This document shows positions 39,957 to 49,725 of a stretch of 64,000 nt of DNA, one piece after another. A program made the position numbers and the translations under genes. The stretch is from JBEKCD01 sp050015055 (GTDB lineage: Archaea; Thermoproteota; Bathyarchaeia; Bathyarchaeales; Bathycorpusculaceae), in assembly GCA_050015055.1 (NCBI GenBank), contig JBEKCD010000007.1, positions 43,217 through 107,216 on the forward strand, in the 5' to 3' direction. The notes beneath the pieces were generated by a model that made no database searches, had not been told where the DNA came from, and worked only from the letters and a program-made list of their open reading frames with translations. How positions within the stretch are numbered: the stretch's first letter is position 1; every line of letters begins with the position of its first letter.

Positions 39957-42152
39957 TCATTGTTTGTGTTGTCCGTAGGTCACCGCTATTTTCACTAGGT
40001 CGGCAAGATTTATGATGCCCCAGGGGGAGGCGAAGTCTGCGTTGTCGTTCCAGTTGGGGTCTCCAGGATGCGAATTGTAGGCTTTTGCTAGCAGTTGAAG
40101 GTCTTGAGAGCTGACTGTGCCGTCGCAGTTCACGTCACCCACCAAGGAGACTACACATGTCTGGCATGATCCCGTGAATTGGGTACCGCTGAGGAGTTGA
40201 CCGCTCATAGTCAGAGTTACGTTTCCCCATGCTTCACCGCTTGATTGGATGAGGTGTGAAAGCTGCGTGCGGTTGAACTCGACCATTGCTTCTGGGGCGG
40301 AGTCATCGCCGAAGTCGCCATAGATCACTTTTGCGGAAGGATCAACTTGAACCGTGCCGTTCCGCCGTAGCGAGGAAGTGTCAATTTCACTCGCGTTGAA
40401 GCCTTCTGGAAGCTCAATGTAGCCAGCACCCCATCTGCTCGTGCTATTGAGATTCAAAGAAGCAACCCGAACCTCCGCCGTCACAGCAGAAAGCGGGTCC
40501 GTCCCATCAATACGTAAACTCCCTTGAGCCCCGGACACTCCTATGTCGTTACCCTCGCTGTCCACCAGTTCTCCGAAACCAATCTGTAATGGGGCATAGA
40601 AGTCTGGCTGGCTCATGTTTTGCGACGGTTGCCCTGTGATTTGAAAGGTTATTTTCGCAACCAAGCCGTCATTGCCGTTCCATGGCCCAGTGTTCGTAGC
40701 AGCTGCAACGACGTATTGCGTAGCATTGGTGTATGGTGGGGTGGCAATCAGGTCAAAGTTGTCATCGTAGAATCCTGCATTATATCCGTAGAGCACGGGT
40801 CCAACCAGTGCACTGGCTGGTTGCCCAAGTTCGTTTGTGAATCCGATGGGTTTGCAATAGTCAAGGATGTTGCCAAAGTGGAAGTGAACCTCAACACCCG
40901 CAACCCCATCTGGAGCGTTCGTTGCAGTCGCGTTTCTCAAATGTATTTCCACCGTGAAGTTCTCTCCCGCTGGGGATGGTGTAGGCGGTGTTTCCAACCC
41001 ATAGATGCTGGCGTTCACGTTTGCTAACGGAGCAACTGGGACAGGTTCAACGGCAAAGTATACTGGTTCGTGAAATACGGGCTCCCAGCCGGGCTCATTT
41101 ACCCAAGAATATGGCCAGTTTTGTGTTCCAGCGCTGTCAGTGACCAAGAGAGAGATAATCCAGGAAGTGCCCGGCGAAAGTGGGGCGGTAAAGTTGTAGG
41201 TCGGATTTATTGCGCCCGAGACTGGATGACTGTCGTTCGCGTACGCGTTTCCTATGTACCATTGATACGTGTAGGGTGGAGAACCGCCCTTAACGCTTGA
41301 ATTGAAAATTTGAGACTGCCCACCGAGCACTTCAGCGAGGAATGGTGTAATAGTTGCGGAAGGAGGCGTGGGCAGGTTTGCAGTGCCTAAGGCGTTCAAC
41401 GTAATGTCGTCAAAGTAGAAAGTACCATTACAAGCACCATTAGAAACGTCACCGAAAAGGAGCATGTCTGGATTAAACACGTTTCCAGAACTTGATTTTA
41501 GATTCTCTATCAAGTTTCCATCAACGTAGAAGTTTTGTGTTCCTAAAGTGGCATTGGCTAGGAACGTCACATTGTGCCAGACTCCGACTGTAACATCATA
41601 ATTGAATACTTGCCGTCCTGGAGCATACGGGTTATCCCAAGCATTTAGTTCTATTGTGTCATTCTGAATAACGAGGCTAGACACTACTCGCGCCGTGTTG
41701 CCGTCCCAGTCTCTGTCCAAATAACAGGCCGTCCATGAATTTGGATCTACCCGAAATACCCAAAAACTGAACGCGAAACTGGCGTTCGGGAAGTTGACGT
41801 ATTGATAAAAATAGGCTTGTTGGCTTATCGATGATGATATCTCCAAGGAGTAGTTTCCGCTGTGTGAGTTGTTGCCCGATACGGCGAGAAAACCATCACC
41901 AGCACTGGTCCATCCCGTGAGACCCTGCTCGAACCCACCATTTTGGATGACTGAATTGCTTACATCTTGTGTTTTGGTTGGATATTTTAAAGAAGGTGAA
42001 CCGAGATGCAGCGAGCTCAGCTTTGTTTTTAGCTGTTCCGCAGAAGACCCAAGCTGACCGTGAGAAACGACCAACGCTGAGAAAATAGTCGGAGACCATA
42101 AGACAAGAAACAACGAAACCACGGCAAAACTGACAATCACTTTTCTTTTCAT
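39957..42152 (-). CDS. Secreted concanavalin-type and cohesin-like protein with a C-terminal dockerin, 731 aa
   Basis: Signal peptide (FAVVSLFLVLWSPTIFSALV). Residues about 70-250 (NGGFEQGLTGWTSAGDGFLA, FYQYVNFPNASFAFSFWVFR, FYFDDITLNALG) are a LamG/carbohydrate-binding-like domain. A beta domain at about 265-350 resembles PKD-type repeats (PPYTYQWYIGNAYANDS). Next a cohesin-like part (ENFTVEIHLRNATA...VEVHFHFGNILDYCKPIGF). The last about 60 residues are a dockerin type I (GDVNCDGTVSSQDLQLLAKA, NLADLVKIAVTYGQ). Probably attaches to a cell-surface scaffold and binds sugars or protein. Confidence 0.85.
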   Translation of the reverse strand: MKRKVIVSFAVVSLFLVLWSPTIFSALVVSHGQLGSSAEQLKTKLSSLHLGSPSLKYPTKTQDVSNSVIQNGGFEQGLTGWTSAGDGFLAVSGNNSHSGNYSLEISSSISQQAYFYQYVNFPNASFAFSFWVFRVDPNSWTACYLDRDWDGNTARVVSSLVIQNDTIELNAWDNPYAPGRQVFNYDVTVGVWHNVTFLANATLGTQNFYVDGNLIENLKSSSGNVFNPDMLLFGDVSNGACNGTFYFDDITLNALGTANLPTPPSATITPFLAEVLGGQSQIFNSSVKGGSPPYTYQWYIGNAYANDSHPVSGAINPTYNFTAPLSPGTSWIISLLVTDSAGTQNWPYSWVNEPGWEPVFHEPVYFAVEPVPVAPLANVNASIYGLETPPTPSPAGENFTVEIHLRNATATNAPDGVAGVEVHFHFGNILDYCKPIGFTNELGQPASALVGPVLYGYNAGFYDDNFDLIATPPYTNATQYVVAAATNTGPWNGNDGLVAKITFQITGQPSQNMSQPDFYAPLQIGFGELVDSEGNDIGVSGAQGSLRIDGTDPLSAVTAEVRVASLNLNSTSRWGAGYIELPEGFNASEIDTSSLRRNGTVQVDPSAKVIYGDFGDDSAPEAMVEFNRTQLSHLIQSSGEAWGNVTLTMSGQLLSGTQFTGSCQTCVVSLVGDVNCDGTVSSQDLQLLAKAYNSHPGDPNWNDNADFASPWGIINLADLVKIAVTYGQHKQ

Positions 42153-42294
42153 TTTCCTTTCTCCATTCTATACAGAGGCGTGAAGCAAGAATTAAGGCTT
42201 GCCCAAATGTGTGTCCTCTGAAGCTTCAAAGCTTAGTGCAACAGCCTGAAAACATGTTGCATTCTGGCACAGAGCAACCTGATTCAACGGGCTC

Positions 42295-44169
42295 TCAGAA
42301 GGATGGTTTTTCAAGGATCAGGATAGATTCACACCTTATCATGCCTGCCTGACTCTTTTCAAGCTGTCTGACAATAATCCTATCCTCTTTGAAACCCAAC
42401 ATCAAAGCCATTTCCCTCAAGACGTGGTCATTCTTGACAACAACGTAATCACCATCCAGTTTGTAGCGATTGTTCCCGATCACTATCGCGCATTTGGAAG
42501 AGCACTTGAGCACCCTGTGCATTTCTTTTAGGACAATGTACATGTCCTTGAAGAACTTGTAGGTCCGCATGGCTTCTTTCGTCCGTCCGTACTTGACTAG
42601 TGTCGACACTGTGTCCTTGGCATCTTGAGGAAGATTCGCATAGTCAGGCGTATTGTTTCTTATCTCGGCCAAGAGAGACTGCGAGTAAACCTTGAACCGC
42701 GGAGTGCCTATCATGTTCATTTCCAGCTGAGGGATGTCCGCCAATTTCATCAACGTAAGCTGCGGATAATCATTCTTGACATAGTCTAACGCCGTACTGT
42801 ACGGAGGAGAATCAACTACAGCGTCGATACTTTCACTTTCGATCATTTTCATGTCTCTCGTGTCAGCAACATACGTTTTTGATTTTCCTAGCTTGATCTT
42901 CAATACCTGGTTTAGTTTGTTGAAGATGTAGACTCTCAAGTAGAGGTTCTTCAGTCTGTCCTGTAACACGTCGACAAGCTCGCCCTTGCGTCTTCTCGTC
43001 AAATCCGAAATTGCTCCGCTCAGCGCGAGCAGGAGGAAGTCGCGGATTTTCTCATCCTTCACTTTTTTGGCCAGTTCATGTGCAACGATAACATGATCAG
43101 TTGCTTTGGATTTGCTCAAGAGGGAAGTGAATCTTGCTGGAATGCTGCTCTTCCTCTCTTCGACCGTATCCTCACGATAGTCTGGAGGAACAGACAATCC
43201 GGAACCGGATGATTGAGTCTCATGGCCAAGATTGGCACGAAGGTCCTGCAAATAGCTGTCGATACCTTTCTTTAATTCGTCTGGAGGGATGGTGAGTATA
43301 TCGCATTTGACGTTGCACATCAGCGCCGAAAGAGGATTGATCTCTATTCCCGTGTTGTCCAGCCCCATCCACGTGGCTTCGACTAGCAGAGTCCCGCATC
43401 CCGCGAAATTGTCCATAACTCTTCCAACAGGTTTGGGATAGACGTAGTTTAGAAGGGCTCTAACCATCTTGGGATGAAACTTGCCTTTGTAGGGGTGCAT
43501 GTAGTGAGTCAAGTATAACGAGGGTTCCTCTCTGATTGTGAAGTAGTCTTCCAACCTCTTTCCTATTTGCATCGTCTCCGTCGCGGGAATTCTGTGAAGT
43601 TCTTCAGTCAAGAATGAGAAGAGAGATTCAACGTTGCTTGAGGCTTCTTCCTCATTTCTGCTGAGCTTGGAGATGTACTGGGATTTTTCAAGGAAGTACT
43701 GATTGGTGATGAACCGTAGCAGGACACAACCGTCTTTGCTGAAGTACTCAACGTTCTTTCTTTCTATTCCTTCAGGAAACATTCGTCGCAAGACACTTGG
43801 CGGACTGTTGGATTCGGTGATGGCGAAGAATTCTCGCGTATAAGCCAAGCGCATGACCAGCTGTGACACGTCGCGCATTTCCTGTGTTTTTGCAAAAAAC
43901 CCCTGACATTCTCCATACGGAAGCTCGTGAGCAAAGAAATCCTGCACTCGCACGTTTCCAGTTCTGAAATTGCTGAAGGGCGTGCTGTCCAAAATGTCAG
44001 AGAAATTCCTCACCGGATTAACATTCCCGAATAAGCTGTTCAGCTCCATCTGGGCGAACGTGATTTCATGTTTTTCCTTGATGCTGTTGAACAGCTTGAA
44101 GTACCAGCATACTTCCAACGACGACCCTCCACTAGGCGGAACACATGACGTGTTCGTTTTTGTTTTCAC
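42295..44169 (-). CDS. Site-specific DNA methyltransferase (SPPY type), 624 aa
   Basis: GTG 44169 lies about 22 nt from a TTATATTAG box, likely leaderless. Residues about 260-300 give motif I (RVMDNFAGCGTLLVEATWMG, LDNTGIEINPLSALMCNVK), and about 450-460 give motif IV VDSPPYSTALDYVKND. The SPPY tetrad is typical of N4-cytosine methyltransferases. HYMHPYKGKFHPKMVRALLN precedes motif I as in RNA/DNA methylases of the MT_Alpha type. No restriction enzyme is adjacent, so it may be an orphan or a chromosome-marking enzyme. Confidence 0.8.
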   Translation of the reverse strand: MKTKTNTSCVPPSGGSSLEVCWYFKLFNSIKEKHEITFAQMELNSLFGNVNPVRNFSDILDSTPFSNFRTGNVRVQDFFAHELPYGECQGFFAKTQEMRDVSQLVMRLAYTREFFAITESNSPPSVLRRMFPEGIERKNVEYFSKDGCVLLRFITNQYFLEKSQYISKLSRNEEEASSNVESLFSFLTEELHRIPATETMQIGKRLEDYFTIREEPSLYLTHYMHPYKGKFHPKMVRALLNYVYPKPVGRVMDNFAGCGTLLVEATWMGLDNTGIEINPLSALMCNVKCDILTIPPDELKKGIDSYLQDLRANLGHETQSSGSGLSVPPDYREDTVEERKSSIPARFTSLLSKSKATDHVIVAHELAKKVKDEKIRDFLLLALSGAISDLTRRRKGELVDVLQDRLKNLYLRVYIFNKLNQVLKIKLGKSKTYVADTRDMKMIESESIDAVVDSPPYSTALDYVKNDYPQLTLMKLADIPQLEMNMIGTPRFKVYSQSLLAEIRNNTPDYANLPQDAKDTVSTLVKYGRTKEAMRTYKFFKDMYIVLKEMHRVLKCSSKCAIVIGNNRYKLDGDYVVVKNDHVLREMALMLGFKEDRIIVRQLEKSQAGMIRCESILILEKPSF

Positions 44170-44359
44170 GTAAGTATTCTTGCTTGCCTAATATAAGAGG
44201 TCAACAATCCACAGTACGGTCTTTCCTGGACGGGTGAAGTGGCAACGGCCCACTGAAGCTTGGCTATGGATTCAGAATTGAAAAAGGCAGAAGAAAAGGA
44301 AGATTAAAGATTAATTAGGACGGGAAACCTTCTAGCAAAAACAATTGCTGGGTGGAGAC

Positions 44360-44839
44360 ATGACTGGTAAAGTTGTGGTTTTGATGGGATCAGAGCGGGA
44401 TCTGGAGTTTTGCCGTGAAATAGCCAAGCATCTCAAAGCTTTTGGGCTGGAGTATCAATTCAGAGTCGCTTCTGCCCACAAGACCCCTGAGAAGGTCTTG
44501 GAGATTCTCAAGGAGTTTGAGCAGCAGAAGACCGTTTACGTCACCGTTGCAGGCAGATCAAATGCTCTGAGCGCTTTTGTCGACGCGAACACTGCAAAAC
44601 CAGTTATTGCGTGCCCGCCCTACTCTGAAAAATACGGTGGAACGGACATATACTCGTCTCTTCGAGTTCCCAGTGGAGTGGGCTCGGTCGTGACTGTTGA
44701 GCCTGAAGGAGCCGCGGTTGCCGCAGCCAAGATCCTTGCTGTCGAAGACCGTGCCCTGGAAAAGAAAGTTCGAGAGTATCAGAACGCGAAGAAGAGAGAG
44801 ATCGAGAAAGCCGACGAGTCTGTTAAGAAACTGGAGTAG
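44360..44839 (+). CDS. purE: PurE, AIR carboxylase/mutase, 159 aa
   Basis: VVLMGSERDLEFCREIAKHL, FRVASAHKTPEKVLEILKEF and GRSNALSAFVDANTAKPVIA, CPPYSEKYGGTDIYSSLRVP mark it as PurE; SAHKTP is the active-site segment. It converts AIR to CAIR (or N5-CAIR to CAIR). Start chosen at ATG 44360 behind GGGTGGAG; a TTG 5 codons earlier is in frame. purC follows 9 nt later. Confidence 0.92.
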   Translation: MTGKVVVLMGSERDLEFCREIAKHLKAFGLEYQFRVASAHKTPEKVLEILKEFEQQKTVYVTVAGRSNALSAFVDANTAKPVIACPPYSEKYGGTDIYSSLRVPSGVGSVVTVEPEGAAVAAAKILAVEDRALEKKVREYQNAKKREIEKADESVKKLE

Positions 44840-44848
44840 TGCGCGACT

Positions 44849-45889
44849 GTGGGTAGCGTGAAGGATCTCGAGGTCGTCAAGAAGCCGACGAAAAACGCCA
44901 TGGGCGTCGGCAGGTTCCACTTTTCAGACAGATACTCGGTCTTCGATTGGGGAGAAATGCCAGACCATATCGAGAATAAGGGAGCCGCACTGTGCATAAT
45001 GGGAGCCTACTGCTTCGAGAAGCTGCAGGAGAGAGGCACAAAAACTCATTACAGAGGGCTGATTGACAAAAACGGGAAAACTGCTAACGTTGAAGAGTCA
45101 AAGCAGCCGACGAGCGTTATGGAAATAGACCTGGTCAACGTTTTCAGACCTCAGACAGTTATGAAGGACGGAAAACTCCAATATGACTATCGCGTGTACA
45201 CGCCCAACCTGAGGAACTTTCTGATACCGCTCGAAATAATTTACAGAAATGGGTTGCCGGAAGGCTCCTCGGTCTTCAAACGGCTGGAAGAAGGCGTAAT
45301 CACCATTGAAACGCTGGGTTTGGATCATTACCCCAGGCCTGGAGAGAGACTCTCCAAGCCGATCTTTGACGTGAGCACGAAGCTAGAAGAGGCCGACAGG
45401 TACCTGACCTGGGACGAAGCAACAGAAATCGCAGGCTTGACAGTTGAAGAGGTTGAAGACATCCGGGCGCTGCTTTTCAAGGTTAACAAGATGATAACAC
45501 AGATGGCGTTGAAGGCCGATTTGGAAAATGAGGATGGAAAAATAGAGCTGGCTTTCGACCCTGAGAGAAGACTTATGGTAGTTGACGTTGTGGGAACACT
45601 TGACGAGTGCAGATTCACCTACGAGGGACTGCACGTCAGCAAAGAGATCGCCAGACAGTTCTACCGAAAAACAGATTGGTACAACGACGTTGAAGAAGCG
45701 AAAAAAAGAGCAGAAACAGAAGGAGTCAAAGACTGGAAGAAACTCTGCAAGTCCAAACCGCCGAAGCTTGACCCAACCTTGAAAAGGACAATCAGCGAAA
45801 TGTACATGGCCGTCGCAAACGAATTGACAGAGACAAAAATATTCGAAGTTCCGAGTCTTGCCGATGTTGTAAAACGCTACAGAAACTAA
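44849..45889 (+). CDS. purC: PurC, SAICAR synthetase, 346 aa
   Basis: GTG 44849, 9 nt after purE. KDLEVVKKPTKNAMGVGRFH, FSDRYSVFDWGEMPDHIENK and LEIIYRNGLPEGSSVFKRL are conserved SAICAR synthetase parts; the protein is longer than bacterial PurC, as usual in archaea. ATP-dependent joining of aspartate to CAIR. Forms an operon with purE; a purP-like gene is 600 nt downstream on the opposite strand. Confidence 0.92.
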   Translation: MGSVKDLEVVKKPTKNAMGVGRFHFSDRYSVFDWGEMPDHIENKGAALCIMGAYCFEKLQERGTKTHYRGLIDKNGKTANVEESKQPTSVMEIDLVNVFRPQTVMKDGKLQYDYRVYTPNLRNFLIPLEIIYRNGLPEGSSVFKRLEEGVITIETLGLDHYPRPGERLSKPIFDVSTKLEEADRYLTWDEATEIAGLTVEEVEDIRALLFKVNKMITQMALKADLENEDGKIELAFDPERRLMVVDVVGTLDECRFTYEGLHVSKEIARQFYRKTDWYNDVEEAKKRAETEGVKDWKKLCKSKPPKLDPTLKRTISEMYMAVANELTETKIFEVPSLADVVKRYRN

Positions 45890-46029
45890 ATCATCCGCCG
45901 ACTCTCAGCAAAAACCGTCCTCAATCTCACACAGGAAAGCCGCGGAAGAAACCTATCGGCCAGCAAAACACCATCATTCTGCGAGTTTAAATCAGAAACC
46001 ACAATCATTAAGTCCTGTCCTTTCTGCCG

Positions 46030-46044
46030 ATTCATAAATTATAT
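46030..46044 (+). promoter_or_regulatory. TATA box for the Cys-rich small gene
   Basis: AAATTATATGTTAAAC about 40 nt before the start at 46076. Confidence 0.5.
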
Positions 46045-46075
46045 GTTAAACTAGCAATTTCTCATATCCGAGAAC

Positions 46076-46276
46076 GTGAACATGAAAGCCATAGAAGTTC
46101 TTATCGAGGTTCCCTGCTTCAAGTGTTTGTTTGCTGAGCCGATAATGGAGAGTCATCTGCACTGCAACCCCAATGAGTGCGAAAAACTAACTGACTGGCT
46201 TCTTTTGCAGGTTCGACAGGACGGTAAGGGAGATCAGACCGTGAGCCTGACGATTGCTCACGCTGAGACCACATGA
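46076..46276 (+). CDS. Small cysteine-rich protein, 66 aa
   Basis: KAIEVLIEVPCFKCLFAEPI, ESHLHCNPNECEKLTDWLLL: CxxC and HxHC-x4-C groups could bind zinc. The size and pattern recur in archaeal genomes near purine genes, but its role is unknown. GTG 46076 or ATG 46082 are equally plausible. Stop overlaps the ATG of the next possible frame. Confidence 0.65.
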   Translation: MNMKAIEVLIEVPCFKCLFAEPIMESHLHCNPNECEKLTDWLLLQVRQDGKGDQTVSLTIAHAETT

Positions 46277-46485
46277 TGACCGTAGCGAACTACGCTTTGA
46301 ACAGACGGCATGCTTCCTCGTATCAAAGAACTGGGGAAAACAAGAATCGGACTCTGTTGATTGTTCCTGCACGCTTTAAACGGGTAAACACTAGGGAGCA
46401 GAGGCTTAAGAGTTTCGCCTGCTGGGAATCTCTGCGGTGCAATGGGAAACATTGGGGAGTTTGGGTTCCCCACTTGCCTAAGTGA
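46273..46485 (+). CDS. Possible 70-aa protein
   Basis: Starts at ATG 46273, overlapping the stop of the Cys-rich gene. TVANYALNRRHASSYQRTGE... is basic and unremarkable; it ends opposite the end of the purP-like gene. Probably chance, listed for its coupled start. Confidence 0.25.
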   Translation: MMTVANYALNRRHASSYQRTGENKNRTLLIVPARFKRVNTREQRLKSFACWESLRCNGKHWGVWVPHLPK

Positions 46486-47920
46486 CTAGTTCGTGCAGTT
46501 GATTTGTGTTTAGCGCTCTTTTTATTTCTAGGGCTATTCGGTCGCCCGTGCTTAGCGGTTTCTTGTATTTTGCGTTTGCGTACTGCGAGCCCAGACCCAT
46601 GTGAACGTTTGTGCCTCCTCCGTGTCTGAGGGCAACGTCCTGCGTGACTGGGATGTGCATATAGGGGTCTCGCGTATCTGGCACGTCGTAGAGGCCGTAG
46701 TCAACGGCGGATTTGGCTTCGGTGCCACCAGTGTAGTCCAGCTTGTACGCCGGTCTCAGCTCATACTTGGAAACGCGGTCCCACGTGATGAGAGTTTGCA
46801 GGCACCATGCACCGATGATTCCAGGAGGCGAGAACTCTCGGCAGGCGAGCATGAAGCGATCAGCGTACCTGTGAACGTCTTTCAGCAGCGATTCTCTCAG
46901 GCTCAGTATCGCATGCGCCGTGACCTCGAATGATGGAACCTTCTTTATTTTTCGTTGAACGTCCATTGGAAGCCTCTTTATTCCGTCGAGTATCGTCTCT
47001 CTTCGCTCGTCGATAGAAAGGAATTGATTAGCCAAGCACACCCTTGCCTCTTCCATGTTCACGTTGTACAGCTTGGAAAACCAGTTGTCCACGTCTCCCC
47101 ACTCGCTTTCCGCATCCAACGGCGAAAAGAAGAAGTTGAAGTTCGCGTGAGGCCCAAGGACTATCTGTTCAACCCGACCGTTCTCAAGCGCCTCCTTGCT
47201 CAGGTTTCCAGCGCGAACCTCTCTCTCAACTTTTGCCTCCAAGTCCGCCGAGTCCGCGGCGAAAATGAACTCCCTTTCAAAAGCTCTGTGAGCGTGCTCA
47301 GCCTTCAGAATCATCGGCTCGTTCACCGGTTTCTTGAATCTTATGCCCCTCTTGTGCACTTCGTATTCGTATGACCTCGGCGAAGGTATGCTGGCCTTTT
47401 CTGCAAACCAGTAATAGTCTTTTTCAACCTCACCCCTGTTCTCGATTTTCAAAAGATTCCTCGAACCCAGTATCGGAACCGCATACTTGTCTTCAATCAC
47501 GCTGCAACGCTCGTCTCCGCCAACATAAACCGCAAAAGCCCGGTTCGTTATCTGCATACACTCCAGGTTGACAAGCTCGTCAACGTACTTCACTATGTCA
47601 GAATACTTGTCAAGAATCAGTATGGTGGTTCTCCATTCGCCGTTCTTCTTTATGTCCTTCGGATCATTCACGACACGCAGATCTCGCTTCACCAACCCCG
47701 GCAAATCTTCCACAATCTCTTCCGGTCTGCCGACCATAGGGTTTTGAAGATAAATTCTCGCCCTGCTCGGCGTCGTGTAGATTATGCTCCTCACACCATA
47801 GTTGCGCTGTCCCTGCCAAGCATCCAGGGCCGAATGAGAACCTAAGTTCAGGCCGATTGGCTCCTTATACTTCTTAACTATTTCCTGCATTTCCTCTCTT
47901 TCTATGACCACAAACATCAC
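46478..47920 (-). CDS. purP: PurP-like formate-dependent FAICAR synthetase, 480 aa
   Basis: ATP-grasp protein of the PurP/DUF1246-DUF1297 family: IGLNLGSHSALDAWQGQRNY near the start, ILGSRNLLKIENRGEVEKDY, GGGTNVHMGLGSQYANAKYK and the closing STGDRIALEIKRALN. PurP makes FAICAR from AICAR, formate and ATP and is restricted to archaea. The protein is about 120 aa longer than the typical 360 aa PurP, with extra middle sequence, so it could be a paralogue with a shifted substrate. Lies opposite the purE-purC operon. Confidence 0.75.
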   Translation of the reverse strand: MMFVVIEREEMQEIVKKYKEPIGLNLGSHSALDAWQGQRNYGVRSIIYTTPSRARIYLQNPMVGRPEEIVEDLPGLVKRDLRVVNDPKDIKKNGEWRTTILILDKYSDIVKYVDELVNLECMQITNRAFAVYVGGDERCSVIEDKYAVPILGSRNLLKIENRGEVEKDYYWFAEKASIPSPRSYEYEVHKRGIRFKKPVNEPMILKAEHAHRAFEREFIFAADSADLEAKVEREVRAGNLSKEALENGRVEQIVLGPHANFNFFFSPLDAESEWGDVDNWFSKLYNVNMEEARVCLANQFLSIDERRETILDGIKRLPMDVQRKIKKVPSFEVTAHAILSLRESLLKDVHRYADRFMLACREFSPPGIIGAWCLQTLITWDRVSKYELRPAYKLDYTGGTEAKSAVDYGLYDVPDTRDPYMHIPVTQDVALRHGGGTNVHMGLGSQYANAKYKKPLSTGDRIALEIKRALNTNQLHELVT

Positions 47921-48087
47921 CTGCTCGAATATGCCAAATTAGACGACCAGACTTTTTTTAAACCTTTCCACGTTCAGTAGCGAAAACGTTGATAAGCCAA
48001 CCACTTGCTCCACAATCAGGTTTCAACGTCCTCGACGACCCTGGACATGTAAGAGTCTTCTAGATTTCTTTTCTATTCTGTTCTTAC

Positions 48088-48318
48088 ATGTACAGTTATA
48101 AGAAAAGCAACGGGCTTTTTCGGATGAAGAGTGGAGTCTTGTCCGAATCCTGCTGTTGGCTGTTCGTTGAAAACGTTCCACTGCTCTTTGACAAGGAAAG
48201 GATTCAGAGACAACTCAAGGTTGAAACTTGGCTTGACCTAACACAACTGTTGAAGGAAATAAAGGACGAAGACAGCAACGAGAAAAGCCAACAAAAAGCA
48301 ATAAACTACGTTGTCTAA
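48088..48318 (+). CDS. Uncharacterised small protein, 76 aa
   Basis: YSYKKSNGLFRMKSGVLSES, CCWLFVENVPLLFDKERIQR, QLKVETWLDLTQLLKEIKDE. Ends 4 nt inside the convergent kinase gene. No family recognised; second ATG at codon 13 could be the real start. Confidence 0.45.
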   Translation: MYSYKKSNGLFRMKSGVLSESCCWLFVENVPLLFDKERIQRQLKVETWLDLTQLLKEIKDEDSNEKSQQKAINYVV

Positions 48319-49073
48319 AGGCCGCAGACCTCCAAAACCAGTTCAAAACTCTCACGGCTTCTACGCTTCTTATAAAACCTCAATGCTTCAATCGTTGCCA
48401 TCTTGTCTCTCTCGCCGATCTTTCCAGCAACCTCTCCTGCAATGTCGCTGATGAACAAAAACTGACAAATAGAAGTAACGTTGGCTGGCGCCCGGTTCAC
48501 GCTGGCAGTTTCAAAGTCAACGACAAACGGCCTATCTGCTCTGTCAACGATTATGTGTTTTGGCGCATGGCTCAATTCTCCATGATCCAAGCTGATACTG
48601 TCTAACAGCCAGCATTGTTCAAGCACCTCGCGCAAAACTTTCTTAACCCGGACCTTCCCGACATGTTTGCGAAGCCACTCTGGAAGCAAAAGGCCGTCGA
48701 CAAACTGCATCAAAACCATGTTGTCAGTATATCCCAGCAGTTTGGGCCCAACCTTGACAGAATTAGCCTTTTTCAGCATATCTGCTTCATGCCGCATCAT
48801 CGACCTGTCGGCATCCAATCTTCGAACCTTCAGGGCCGCTTTCTTCTTATTGACATGAGCTATTAGAACGATTCCGACACATCCTTTGCCTAGAACGTTC
48901 ACGTTAGAAACTTGCTTGGGACCACGAAATTCCAAAGCGGTAACCCCTAGCGTTTGGAGTTCCTTCAGCCGGTTTTTCAGTTCCACCTTCTCAGGTTTGG
49001 GATAACAGAGTATCTTTGCATACGCGGTGTTTTGTGTCAGTCTCTCTATTGGCACGATGAACTCTTTCTTCAA
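48315..49073 (-). CDS. Archaeal Ser/Thr protein kinase (RIO/Bud32-like), 252 aa
   Basis: Glycine loop LGKGCVGIVLIAHVNKKKAA (ending ALKVRR), catalytic loop DHGELSHAPKHIIVDRADRP with D and N-type positions (HGELSHAPKH), and the DFG-like VVDFETASVNRAP. Matches predicted archaeal kinases of the COG2112 type. Phosphorylates protein with ATP; target unknown. Ends 4 nt into the convergent small gene. Confidence 0.85.
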   Translation of the reverse strand: MKKEFIVPIERLTQNTAYAKILCYPKPEKVELKNRLKELQTLGVTALEFRGPKQVSNVNVLGKGCVGIVLIAHVNKKKAALKVRRLDADRSMMRHEADMLKKANSVKVGPKLLGYTDNMVLMQFVDGLLLPEWLRKHVGKVRVKKVLREVLEQCWLLDSISLDHGELSHAPKHIIVDRADRPFVVDFETASVNRAPANVTSICQFLFISDIAGEVAGKIGERDKMATIEALRFYKKRRSRESFELVLEVCGL

Positions 49074-49318
49074 AGCTTGACTCTTCCCTCTTTTTAATTC
49101 CAGTCAATCCGAATAAAAGCTAGCTCCAATGCGAACGTTCCCGGAAGAGTGAAAGCGCGTGCGCTCTGATTCGAGAAGCTATATTCAACAATCTGAACCC
49201 CTGCATTTATGGTTGCCACAGTAAAATACGAAATCGTCAGGAAACTGAGCGCGCGCTTATCCGAGATTCATAACATTTTTACATCATCTTCTCTAGTTAT
49301 CCAAGAGGGAATTTGAAG

Positions 49319-49462
49319 ATGGTTAATTGTCCAGAATGTGGGAAACCATTGAAAAAGGACACGGGCAAGAATGAGTACTGCTGCGAAAACAGCGCTTGCC
49401 CCGTTATTTTTGTTCGTCATCCTGACAAGCAATCTTTAATGGAGATAAAATACAAGGCCTGA
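49319..49462 (+). CDS. Zinc-ribbon protein, 47 aa
   Basis: ATG 49319 behind AAGAGGGAATTTGAAG. VNCPECGKPLKKDTGKNEYC, CENSACPVIF: two CxxC units of a zinc ribbon. Preceded by a GC tract at 49251-49256. Function unknown. Confidence 0.6.
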   Translation: MVNCPECGKPLKKDTGKNEYCCENSACPVIFVRHPDKQSLMEIKYKA

Positions 49463-49607
49463 GCTAGCGCGTGCGAAAACTTCAGTGAGCAAGCGAACAT
49501 GTCATCTGACGAAAGTTAACAGCCAAAACCATGTGACGCATAGTTACCAGCGCGCTAACCTATCAGACCTATAAGAAACAATGGACATAGATAGACTCGG
49601 TAAGAAG

Positions 49608-49658
49608 ATGCCAAAGAAAAGAGCACACGCAGGACTCAAGAAGAAGAAGAAACGTTAA
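49608..49658 (+). CDS. Possible 16-aa basic peptide
   Basis: MPKKRAHAGLKKKKKR and stop, 16 codons, with GGTAAGAAG ahead and a CTATAAGA box 40 nt upstream. Very weak; listed because its composition resembles basic tails rather than random DNA. Confidence 0.2.
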   Translation: MPKKRAHAGLKKKKKR

Positions 49659-49725
49659 GGAACATAATCAACACACGCGCTAATAGAATGAGAACAATAT
49701 CGCCTCCATCACCACTTGTTACAGG

